The position numbers were made by a program, and so were the translations under genes. The notes beneath the pieces are model-generated. The model had not been told where the DNA came from. It was given only the letters and a program-made list of their open reading frames with translations, and ran no database searches. From Actinomadura macra NBRC 14102 (GTDB lineage: Bacteria > Actinomycetota > Actinomycetes > Streptosporangiales > Streptosporangiaceae), in the NCBI RefSeq assembly GCF_001552215.1, contig NZ_BCQT01000009.1, positions 124,001-188,000 on the forward strand: DNA of 64,000 nucleotides, in the 5' to 3' direction. The first letter of the stretch is position 1. The number at the start of each line of letters is the position of its first letter. This document shows positions 16,682 through 24,179 of the stretch, one piece after another.

Positions 16682-18208
16682 CTAGCGCAGCGAGATCGGC
16701 ACGTCGTCCTCGCACGGTGGTGACGTTTCGTGATCCCCGCAGCCTGTCGCGGCGTAACAACGGATGCGGAGTTCGCTCTCCGTCACGTCCACACGCAGGA
16801 AGTTCTTGAAGAACGGCGGGGTGTCCCAGTCGGCCAGCTCGGAACGGAACCGCTGCGGGAGCTTGCGGACGGGCAGGCGCGCGAAGCGCGGACGGACGCG
16901 GCGGCCGCGCGGCACGCCGAGCACGCCGGCGACGAAGCGGGCGCGGCGGGACGGTGAGGGATTCAGGTAACCGCGGCCCGGTTCGATGCCGAGTCGGTGT
17001 TCGATGGCCGCGGTCGCCTCCTGGGGGGTGAGCTCGAAGAGCTTCGGTAGGCGGAGCCAGTGTCCGTACAGCCTGCTGTAGCGGGACAGGGAGTCGCCCC
17101 GAAGGGGGTAGCAGCGGAACTCGGACTCCTCCACCACGCGGGTCCGCGGGATGATGTGGGTGCCGTGCATGAACGCGCCGCCACCGCCCGACACCAGGTA
17201 GTGGATGGTGCGGCCGTCGTCCAGCGGCACCGGGTAGTGCTGGTAGTTGTGGATGTCGCCGCCGATCGCCGCCACGTAGTGGTGCGCCGGGTCGCGGACG
17301 ATCGCGTCGACCGTTCCGCCGCCCTCGATCGCGCCCGGACGGTGGTCGTCGTCCACGTAGATGGGTTTGCCGGTGATCAGCATCTTGGGTTTGGGGCCCG
17401 CCGACACCTCGCGCAGCCACTCGCCCTGCTCACGGTCGACGCGGCCGGTGATTCCACTGTCGATGCCGATGATGCGCAGGGACGGTGTGTCGATCGCCCA
17501 GTACGGTCCCGGCTGCGCGGCCTGCTGGCCGGGTGCGCCCCGGTAGGTGCGCCGCGCCTCGGCGAGGACGCCCGCGTCGACCGCTCCGGGCTGCCGCCAG
17601 AGCAGGCGGGGCAGGAACCCGAGGGCCCCGCCCCAGCGCGGGGGCGAGCAGTCCTCGTCCAGGTCACAGAAGATGTGCAGGAAGCCGCGCAGCCCGTCGT
17701 ACCAGTCATGGTTTCCCGGGATCGCGTAGATGGGGCCGGGGTAGTCCTTGTACGGGCGAAAGAACTTGTCGGGGTACTCCTTCGCGTCCCCGGTGGGGTA
17801 GATGACATCGCTGGCGATGATCATGAAGTCGGTGTCGGCGGCGGCGTGCAGGAGCGGCGGGACCACCGCGTACTGCGACTTGTCGCCCTCGCCGGTGTCG
17901 CCGAGCAGCACGAACGAGAACTCGGACGCGGGGCGGTGCACGGTGAACGTCGCGGGCGTCCCGCGCTCGCGGAGCGCGGCGACGCAGCGGCTGCGGATCG
18001 CGTCGGTCGGGTCGCCGAAGAGACGGGCGAGCACGTCGTTGCGAGAGCGCCACAGCACCCTGGGACGTCGCCAGGAGAAGTCCGGTACGCGCTCGGGGAG
18101 CAGTTCCTGAAACGTGCCGGGTTTCTGGCACGTCCAGCCCGCGCCGGACTCGGAGGTCCGCGAGTTGTCGGCTACCGGCGCGGGCCCGGGGGTTTCCTCG
18201 GCACGCAC
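16682..18208 (-). CDS. Metallophosphoesterase
   Basis: A 508-residue calcineurin-like phosphoesterase. The metal-binding motifs are in order: LLGDTGEGD (about 102-110), ASDVIYPTGDA (about 131-141), PGNHDWYDG (about 164-172) and GGDIHNYQHYP (about 314-324). No signal peptide or membrane segment is obvious. The C-terminal third (about 400-508) is Arg-rich and unassigned. The phosphate ester substrate is unknown. It follows actP by 89 bases. The GTG start at 18208 has GGAGG six bases upstream, but this site is one arm of a long hairpin (18210-18262), so translation may be regulated. Confidence 0.88.
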   Translation of the reverse strand: MRAEETPGPAPVADNSRTSESGAGWTCQKPGTFQELLPERVPDFSWRRPRVLWRSRNDVLARLFGDPTDAIRSRCVAALRERGTPATFTVHRPASEFSFVLLGDTGEGDKSQYAVVPPLLHAAADTDFMIIASDVIYPTGDAKEYPDKFFRPYKDYPGPIYAIPGNHDWYDGLRGFLHIFCDLDEDCSPPRWGGALGFLPRLLWRQPGAVDAGVLAEARRTYRGAPGQQAAQPGPYWAIDTPSLRIIGIDSGITGRVDREQGEWLREVSAGPKPKMLITGKPIYVDDDHRPGAIEGGGTVDAIVRDPAHHYVAAIGGDIHNYQHYPVPLDDGRTIHYLVSGGGGAFMHGTHIIPRTRVVEESEFRCYPLRGDSLSRYSRLYGHWLRLPKLFELTPQEATAAIEHRLGIEPGRGYLNPSPSRRARFVAGVLGVPRGRRVRPRFARLPVRKLPQRFRSELADWDTPPFFKNFLRVDVTESELRIRCYAATGCGDHETSPPCEDDVPISLR

Positions 18209-18209
18209 A

Positions 18210-18262
18210 GAACACCTCCGGGGGGAGTGAGGGGATGCTCACAGCCTGTCCCGGAGGTGTTC
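18210..18262 (-). promoter_or_regulatory. Ribosome-site-sequestering hairpin of the metallophosphoesterase gene
   Basis: Reading leftward, GAACACCTCCGGG (18262-18250) and CCCGGAGGTGTTC (18222-18210) form a perfect 13-base stem. The enclosed bases contain a second inverted repeat, GTGAG/CTCAC, around CATCCC. The 3' arm is the GGAGG ribosome site of the gene starting at 18208, so the stem would block initiation. No T-run follows, which argues against a plain terminator of actP, though that cannot be excluded. Confidence 0.6.
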
Positions 18263-18297
18263 CGCCAGTCAAGCGACGTGGCCGACGCCGACTGGTC

Positions 18298-19956
18298 TCA
18301 GTGGGCGCCGGTTCCGGTCAGCGACCGGACCTCCAGTTCCGCGAACTTCTCGTCCGTGCGCTCCTTCGACAGGACGGTGCCGAGGTAGGCGCATAGGAAC
18401 CCGATCGGGATCGAGATGAGCCCGGGGTTCTGCAACGGGATCGGCGCCACCGTGGTCTCGCTGAACAACGCGTCCAGGTTGCCCTTGGGGATGGTGTCGG
18501 ACTTGCCGCCCCAGCAGATCGGGCTGAGCAGCACGAGCCCGACCGCGGAGACGAGCCCGCCGTAGATGCCCGCGACCGCGCCCACGGTGTTGAACCGCTT
18601 CCAGAACAGCGAGAACAGCAACGTGGGCAGGTTGGCGGACGCGGCGATCGCGAACGCCAGCGCGACCAGGAACGCCACGTTCAGCCCGCGCGCGAAGATC
18701 GACAACAAGATCGCGACAGCGCCGATGACGACGGCCGCGTACCGCGCCACCAGCACCTCGTCCCGCTCGGTGGCCTTGCCGCGCTTGAACACGTTGGCGA
18801 ACAGGTCGTGCGCGAAGGAGGACGACGAGGCGAGCGTGAGCCCCGCGACCACGGCGAGGATCGTCGCGAACGCGACCGCCGCGATGATCGCCAGGAAGAT
18901 CGCACCTCCCGTCGACCCCGCCCCGCCCCCGAGCTCCTGGGCGAGCTGCGGCGCGGCCGTGTTGCCGCCCTTGTCCTGCGCCGCGATGGCCTTGCCACCG
19001 ACGAGCGCCGCGGCGCCGAAGCCGATGACCAGCGTCATCAGGTAGAACACGCCGATGATCCCGATGGCCCAGTTGACCGACGTGCGGGCCGCGCGGGACG
19101 TCGGGACGGTGTAGAAGCGGATCAGGATGTGCGGCAGCCCGGCCGTCCCGAGGACGAGCGCGAGGCCGAGCGACAGCAGGTCGAGCTTGGACCACACATC
19201 GGTGGCGCCGTACTTCAGGCCCGGCTTGAGGAACGCGTCCCCCTTGCCGCTCTTGTCGGCGGCGGCGCCGAGCAGGTCGGACAGGTTGAAGCTGTACTTC
19301 GACAGCACCCACACCGTCATGACGACCGCGCCGGTCATCAGCATGACGGCCTTGACGACCTGCACCCACGTGGTGCCCTTCATGCCGCCGACCGTCACGT
19401 AGAAGATCATCAGCGCGCCGACCACGACGATCGTCCAGATCTTGGCGCTCTCGCCGTCGACGTCCAGCAGCAGGCCGACCAGCGCGCCCGCGCCGACCAT
19501 CTGGGCCAGCAGGTAGAAGATCGACACCACGATGGTGGAGATGCCGGCGGCCGCGCGCACCGGCCGTTGCTGCATCCGGAAGGCCAGGACGTCGGCCATC
19601 GTGAACCGGCCGGAGTTGCGCAGCAGCTCGGCGACCAGCAGCAGGGCCACCAGCCAGGCGACCAGGAAGCCGATGGAGTACAGGAAGCCGTCGTAGCCCG
19701 ACAGCGCGAACAGCCCCGCGATGCCGAGGAACGACGCGGCCGACATGTAGTCGCCGCTGATGGCGAGCCCGTTCTGGATCGGGGTGAACTGCCGACCGCC
19801 CGCGTAGTAGTCGGCGGCGGTCTTGTTCTGCCGCGACGCCCAGAGGGTGATCCATAGGGTGATCGCCACGAAGGCGGCGAACAGGACGAGCGAGAATGTG
19901 CGGTGCTCGCTGTCGGAGGCCGCCAGCACGGGGGCGGCGAAATGCTGGGGGCTCAC
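18298..19956 (-). CDS. actP: Cation/acetate symporter (sodium:solute symporter family)
   Basis: A 552-residue membrane protein with about 13 hydrophobic segments. ISGDYMSAASFLGIAGLFAL is typical of acetate permease ActP and relatives, and ADYYAGGRQFTPIQNGLA precedes it. It imports acetate or other short monocarboxylates with a cation. The GTG start overlaps the stop of the DUF485 gene by 4 bases (19953-19956), the usual yjcH-actP arrangement, so the two are co-translated. The substrate is inferred from the family and the DUF485 partner. Confidence 0.92.
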   Translation of the reverse strand: MSPQHFAAPVLAASDSEHRTFSLVLFAAFVAITLWITLWASRQNKTAADYYAGGRQFTPIQNGLAISGDYMSAASFLGIAGLFALSGYDGFLYSIGFLVAWLVALLLVAELLRNSGRFTMADVLAFRMQQRPVRAAAGISTIVVSIFYLLAQMVGAGALVGLLLDVDGESAKIWTIVVVGALMIFYVTVGGMKGTTWVQVVKAVMLMTGAVVMTVWVLSKYSFNLSDLLGAAADKSGKGDAFLKPGLKYGATDVWSKLDLLSLGLALVLGTAGLPHILIRFYTVPTSRAARTSVNWAIGIIGVFYLMTLVIGFGAAALVGGKAIAAQDKGGNTAAPQLAQELGGGAGSTGGAIFLAIIAAVAFATILAVVAGLTLASSSSFAHDLFANVFKRGKATERDEVLVARYAAVVIGAVAILLSIFARGLNVAFLVALAFAIAASANLPTLLFSLFWKRFNTVGAVAGIYGGLVSAVGLVLLSPICWGGKSDTIPKGNLDALFSETTVAPIPLQNPGLISIPIGFLCAYLGTVLSKERTDEKFAELEVRSLTGTGAH

Positions 19957-20435
19957 TCGCCGTCCTCCTTGGACGCCTTGGACTCGCCGGTCTCCTTGGA
20001 CGCCTGCGGCTCGGCGGCCTCGCCCTTGGGCGTGGCCTCGGGCTTCTCCTTCTGGAGGACGGAACCGGCGGCCGTCGCGCCGCCGCCCGCGGACGCGGCG
20101 GCGCCGCGCACGTTCTCGGCGAGTGGTTCGAGCTTGCCGCGGGCGTACCGCTCGTACGTCCAGGCGATGAGGAAGGTCGAGACGAACTGGAGGAGGCCGA
20201 AGACCAGTGCGACGTTGATCTCGCCGACCAGCTTGTGCCCCATGAAGCCGCGTGCGTAGGCCGATAGCACGACGTAGAGCAGGTACCAGACGAGGAAGGC
20301 CGCCGTCATGGGGAAGACGAAACGGCGGAAGGCGAGGCGCAGCCGCTCGAACTCCGGCGATTGCCTCAATTGCGCATATGCCGCGTTATCCAGCCCGCCT
20401 GACGCGGGCCCCGGCCCTGATGACTCGGTTGTCAC
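19953..20435 (-). CDS. DUF485 membrane protein, partner of ActP
   Basis: About 160 residues with the DUF485 core: SPEFERLRLAFRRFVFPMTAAFLVWYLLYVVLSAYA, then GEINVALVFGLLQFVSTFLIAWTYERYARGKLEPLA, giving two membrane helices. The C-terminal 55 residues are Lys/Glu/Ala-rich and unlike typical short YjcH proteins. I choose GTG 20435 because GGAGG is five bases upstream; a GTG six bases earlier overlaps that site. It lies directly before actP with overlapping codons. It is thought to accompany the symporter; its mechanism is unknown. Confidence 0.88.
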   Translation of the reverse strand: MTTESSGPGPASGGLDNAAYAQLRQSPEFERLRLAFRRFVFPMTAAFLVWYLLYVVLSAYARGFMGHKLVGEINVALVFGLLQFVSTFLIAWTYERYARGKLEPLAENVRGAAASAGGGATAAGSVLQKEKPEATPKGEAAEPQASKETGESKASKEDGE

Positions 20436-20622
20436 GACCACCTCCGCCGAACGATCACACTGCGAATCTCACCGAGAACCGCGGCAACGATGCACCACAG
20501 AGATGGCCGATGCAGGCCAAATGACCAAGAACTCGACGGGCATGCGAGAACGGAGACCCGCCTGATGCGACCCCGATGCTAGACCGTGATCTTCCTCACA
20601 TGAACCGTGCGGTATGGGCGGG

Positions 20623-20856
20623 TCACGCCATGGTGATCGGGCGGAGCGGCGCACCGGCGGCCGGAGCGGTCAGGCTCCTGATCGGAACGGGGCGCGTCGT
20701 GGCCTCCCGGAGCAGGCCCTCCCGCAGAAGGCTCTCCCACCTGAGGCGAAGCGTGGTGGGCGCCGACGCCACCCCCAGGGACGCCGGCGCCACCACGATG
20801 AGGGCGCCCGTGGTCATCATGAGTCCCCCCAGAACGGCGAAGAGTCGCCTTCCCAT
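20623..20856 (-). CDS. Small exported or membrane-anchored protein, unknown
   Basis: A 77-residue frame starting MGRRLFAVLGGLMMTT at ATG 20856, with GGAGG five bases upstream. Residues 2-28 form an Arg-led hydrophobic segment ending at ASLGVASA, compatible with a signal peptide; the rest is Arg/Pro/Ala-rich. I recognise no family. It is 187 bases upstream of the DUF485-actP pair on the same strand, with no overlap. The good ribosome site and signal-like start are the main evidence that it is real. Confidence 0.5.
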   Translation of the reverse strand: MGRRLFAVLGGLMMTTGALIVVAPASLGVASAPTTLRLRWESLLREGLLREATTRPVPIRSLTAPAAGAPLRPITMA

Positions 20857-21010
20857 GATGCCTCCACAGACAGCCCCAAGGTCCCGAAAGCGGGACGTAC
20901 ACGACGCTATCCGGGGAGCCGTAATGTTGATGTAAATCGACCCAAACGCGAGATCCAAATCTCGGACCGCATCGGTCTCCGCCGCGGCGCCGGCTCCCCG
21001 GAACCCCAGG

Positions 21011-21922
21011 TCAGGGGGCCAGCACCCCGAGCGCTCCCGGCATCACCCGGGCGGTCACGGGCAGCACGCCGGGCAGCTCGCCGTCCGCGCCGTACGGCAG
21101 TGTCCGACCGGACGCGGCGGACGGCCCCTCGAGCTCGATCCGTACCTCCCGGCCGCGCAGCACCTCCACCTCGGGGCGCCGGACGTGCGACCCGTCCGCC
21201 AGTTCCCGCATCACGGCGAAGAACAGCGTTCTGGACGCGTACCGGATCAGGACGACGTCGAGCAGTCCGTCGTCCACGCGGGCGCTCGGCGCGATGTGCT
21301 TGCCAGATCCGTAGTAGCCGGAATTGGCGGCGATGACCGTGTAGCCCTGCCGCCGGTGCTTCTCGCCGTCCACGGTCACCCGGTAGTCGGCCGGGCGCCA
21401 CGACGCGATGGCACGGAGCGCCCCGACGTAGTACGCCGCCGAGCCTCGCAGCAGCCGCGTCCTGTTGGCGTTGTCGTTGGCGACGGCGTCCACTCCCGCG
21501 TACACGCTGCCGAGGACGGGTGTGCCGTTGGCCTCGATGGCGTCCACCGACCGTGGCTCCCCCTCCAGCAGCAGCCGCGCCAGCTCCCCCGCGCCGGACG
21601 GGACGCCCAGCTGGCGGGCGAAGTCGTTGCCGCGCCCGGCGGGCATGATGCCGAGGACGGCGTCCGTCCCGGCGAGGGCGCCGCCGACGCGGCCGACCAT
21701 GCCGTCGCCGCCCACCGCGAGGACCACGCGGCCGGTCCCGGCCGCCCGGCGCGCGAGGGCTCCGGCGTGCTCCAGGCCGCGGCTGTACTCGACGGTGACG
21801 TCGGCACCCGCCTCGCGCAGCAGCCGGGCGAGCGGGATCAGCCTGCCCGCCGGTCCGGTGGCGGACGCGGAACCGCCCGCGGCCGGGTTGACGACCGCGG
21901 TGAACGCGCGGGGCGATGCCAT
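21011..21922 (-). CDS. Diacylglycerol kinase-family lipid kinase
   Basis: A 303-residue protein starting MASPRAFTAVVNPAAGG at ATG 21922 after GGGGGAG. The open frame runs further upstream but only as shadow of the preceding gene. Family motifs are NPAAGG (about 11-16), AVGGDGMVG (ATP-binding GGDG, about 68-76) and PAGRGNDFARQLG (about 94-106). A C-terminal beta region ends with YGADGELPG. It would phosphorylate diacylglycerol or a related lipid at the membrane. It lies two bases after the alkyl-DHAP-synthase-like gene and is in one operon with it, suggesting a common lipid pathway. Confidence 0.9.
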   Translation of the reverse strand: MASPRAFTAVVNPAAGGSASATGPAGRLIPLARLLREAGADVTVEYSRGLEHAGALARRAAGTGRVVLAVGGDGMVGRVGGALAGTDAVLGIMPAGRGNDFARQLGVPSGAGELARLLLEGEPRSVDAIEANGTPVLGSVYAGVDAVANDNANRTRLLRGSAAYYVGALRAIASWRPADYRVTVDGEKHRRQGYTVIAANSGYYGSGKHIAPSARVDDGLLDVVLIRYASRTLFFAVMRELADGSHVRRPEVEVLRGREVRIELEGPSAASGRTLPYGADGELPGVLPVTARVMPGALGVLAP

Positions 21923-21924
21923 CG

Positions 21925-23550
21925 CTACTCCCCCGGGACGAGGACGCCGGGATTGAGAATCCCGGCCGGGTCCAGCCGGTCCTTGACGGCGCGCAGCACC
22001 GCGCCGCCGAGCGGCCCGATCTCCTGGCCGTACCAGTCGCGGTGGTCGGTGCCCACGCCGTGGTGGTGGCTGATCGTCCCGGCCGCCTCGATGATCGCGT
22101 CGCAGGCGGCGTGCTTGGCCTTCGCCCAGTGCTCGACCGGGTCGGTGCCCTGGGCGGAGACCACGGTGAAGTAGAGCGACGCACCGGACGGATACACGTG
22201 CGAGATGTGGCACATGACCAGCGGCGGAGTCCCCGCGCCGGCCAGCGCGCCGATCAGCGCGCACCTGACGGCCTCGTACAACCTCGGGACGTCCGACCAG
22301 AACGTGGCCGTCTCCAGCGTCTCCACGAACGCGCCGGCGTCCAGCAGCGCGTCGCGCAGGTAGGGGGCGTCGAAGCGGCCATGCTCCCACCTGTCCCCGG
22401 GGCCGCTGCCGAGCGGTTCGCCGCCCGCTCCGGCGAGCGTCTCCGCGACCGCGGCGCGGCGTCCGGCGACCTCCGCCGCGGTCCCCTCGAACCCGAGGAC
22501 GGCCAGGCACCCGGCGTCCGCCGAGGAGCCGATCGCCTCGGGGTCGGCGAGTCCGGCCATGGTCTCGGCCTCGTCGGAGAGGCGCAGCACGGCCGGGAGC
22601 GGCCCGTCCTGGGCGAGCCCGCGCAGTGCGGCGGCGCCCCGGTCGAAGGACACGAAGCGCCAGCCCTCGTAGGCCCTCGCTTCCGGCACCGGGTGGACGC
22701 GGACGGTCACTGACGTGATCACCCCGAACGCGCCCTCGGAGCCGAGGACGAGCTGCCGCAGATCGGGCCCGGCGCCGGATTTCGGCGCGCGTCCGAGGTC
22801 CAGGGTCCCCTCGGGGGTGGCGACGGTGAGCCCGACGACCATGTCGTCGAACCGCCCGTATCCTGCGGACGCCTGCCCGCTGGACCGTGCCGCCGCGAAC
22901 CCGCCGACCGACGCCCACTCGAACGACTGCGGGAAGTGCCCGAGCGTGTAGCCGCGTCCGGCGAGCAGAGCCTCGACCGCGGGGCCGCGCAGCCCGGGTT
23001 CCAGGACGGCCGTCCGCGACGTCTCGTCCAGCGCGACCAGGGCGTTCATCCGTCGCAGGTCAAGAGCGATGAACCCGCCGGATCCCACGCCGCGAAGGCT
23101 CGCGCCCCGTGGGGTGAGAGCACCCACGACCGAGGTGCCGCCGCCGTACGGGACGACGGCGATCCGCCGGGCCGTACAGGTGCGGAGCAGGGCGAGGACC
23201 TCGTCGTGGGTGGCGGGCAGGACGACGGCGTCGGGGGCGTCGGAGGTCTCGCCGGTGCGGATGCGCAGCAGGTCGGAGGTGGACCTGCCGCGTGTGTGCC
23301 GGACGCGCGACTCGGCGCCGGTGCGGACATGGGCGGCGCCGACCGTCGCGGCCAGCGCGTCCAGGTCGTCCTGGGAGAGCCGGTTCGCCGGGACCCCGAC
23401 GTCCCGGAGGGCGACCGGCGCGGCTCCCGCGGGCCGCACGCCGAGCAGGTCGCGCAGGAGCGCGACCGTCGGCTCCGGCAGCGGCGTGGCCCTGGCGGGG
23501 TCCCCCCAGCCGCTCCACAGCATGTCCCGCGTCTCCACCGCGCCTCCCAT
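21925..23550 (-). CDS. FAD-binding oxidase, alkyldihydroxyacetonephosphate synthase-like
   Basis: A 541-residue VAO-family flavoprotein. The FAD loop VVPYGGGTSVVGAL (about 130-143) is followed by LEPGLRGPAVEALLAGRGYTLGHFPQS and the C-terminal SHHHGVGTDHRDWY, all of which resemble alkyldihydroxyacetonephosphate synthase, the ether-lipid enzyme that swaps the acyl chain of acyl-DHAP for a fatty alcohol. The C-terminus PAGILNPGVLVPG is also family-typical. Other D-lactate-type FAD oxidases are possible. The neighbours GlpD (makes DHAP) and a lipid kinase favour a glycerolipid role. It is divergent from the TetR gene with only 32 bases between starts. The ATG at 23550 is used; a later ATG (23523) is possible. 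Confidence 0.85.
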   Translation of the reverse strand: MGGAVETRDMLWSGWGDPARATPLPEPTVALLRDLLGVRPAGAAPVALRDVGVPANRLSQDDLDALAATVGAAHVRTGAESRVRHTRGRSTSDLLRIRTGETSDAPDAVVLPATHDEVLALLRTCTARRIAVVPYGGGTSVVGALTPRGASLRGVGSGGFIALDLRRMNALVALDETSRTAVLEPGLRGPAVEALLAGRGYTLGHFPQSFEWASVGGFAAARSSGQASAGYGRFDDMVVGLTVATPEGTLDLGRAPKSGAGPDLRQLVLGSEGAFGVITSVTVRVHPVPEARAYEGWRFVSFDRGAAALRGLAQDGPLPAVLRLSDEAETMAGLADPEAIGSSADAGCLAVLGFEGTAAEVAGRRAAVAETLAGAGGEPLGSGPGDRWEHGRFDAPYLRDALLDAGAFVETLETATFWSDVPRLYEAVRCALIGALAGAGTPPLVMCHISHVYPSGASLYFTVVSAQGTDPVEHWAKAKHAACDAIIEAAGTISHHHGVGTDHRDWYGQEIGPLGGAVLRAVKDRLDPAGILNPGVLVPGE

Positions 23551-23562
23551 GTCCCGCCCACC

Positions 23563-23601
23563 GTGTGCTTACACTGTGACATATGACGTCGAATCGTCAC
23601 A
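23563..23601. promoter_or_regulatory. Divergent promoter with inverted repeats (TetR operator candidate)
   Basis: GTGTGCTTACAC (23563-23574) and TGTGAC (23575-23580) / GTCACA (23596-23601) are inverted repeats filling the 32-base gap and the first codons of the TetR gene. TACACT at 23570-23575 is a good -10 box only seven bases before the ATG at 23583, so the TetR transcript is probably leaderless. Autoregulation over both genes is inferred. Confidence 0.5.
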
Positions 23602-24179
23602 ACAAGACGGCCGACGACGCCGTGCTGGACGCCGCGCGTGACTGCGTGCTGGCGGTCGGCGTGCGCCGGACGACCCTCACCGACATCGCCCGCCGCGCCG
23701 GTGTCTCCCGCATGACGCTGTACCGGCGCTGGCCGGACGTCCGCACGATCGTCGCGGACCTGATGACCCGCGAGTGGGTCGGGATCGGCGCCGCGGTGCG
23801 GCCGCCCGACGACGGGCGGCCGGTCCGGCCCCGGATGGTGGACGAGCTGGTCTCCGGCGTCCGCGTGTTCCGCGGCCACCCACTGCTACGCAAGATCGTC
23901 GAGGTGGACCCCGAGCTGCTGCTCCCCTACGTCCTGGACCGGCTCGGCGCCAGCCAGTACGCGTTCCTGGAGCTGTTCGAGGAGGCGCTGCGGGCCGGGC
24001 AGCGGGACGGGACGATCCGCCCCGGCCATCCCGCCCGGCAGGCGCGCGCGGTGCTGCTCGTCGTCCAGTCGTTCGCGCTCTCGGGACCGACGATGACCGG
24101 CGACGACGACCCGGAGCTCACCGCCGACGCCCTCGACGACGAGCTCCGGCACACCCTGGAGAGGATGCTCGCCCCGTGA
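23583..24179 (+). CDS. TetR family transcriptional regulator
   Basis: A 198-residue regulator. The N-terminal helix-turn-helix reads TTLTDIARRAGVSRMTLYRRWPD (about residues 34-56). The C-terminal ligand domain (about 80-198) is divergent and gives no ligand. No ribosome site precedes the ATG, but a -10-like TACACT does, so it is probably leaderless. It is divergent from the alkyl-DHAP-synthase-like gene and its stop overlaps the start of glpD (GTGA), so it most likely controls this small glycerolipid cluster. Confidence 0.9.
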   Translation: MTSNRHNKTADDAVLDAARDCVLAVGVRRTTLTDIARRAGVSRMTLYRRWPDVRTIVADLMTREWVGIGAAVRPPDDGRPVRPRMVDELVSGVRVFRGHPLLRKIVEVDPELLLPYVLDRLGASQYAFLELFEEALRAGQRDGTIRPGHPARQARAVLLVVQSFALSGPTMTGDDDPELTADALDDELRHTLERMLAP

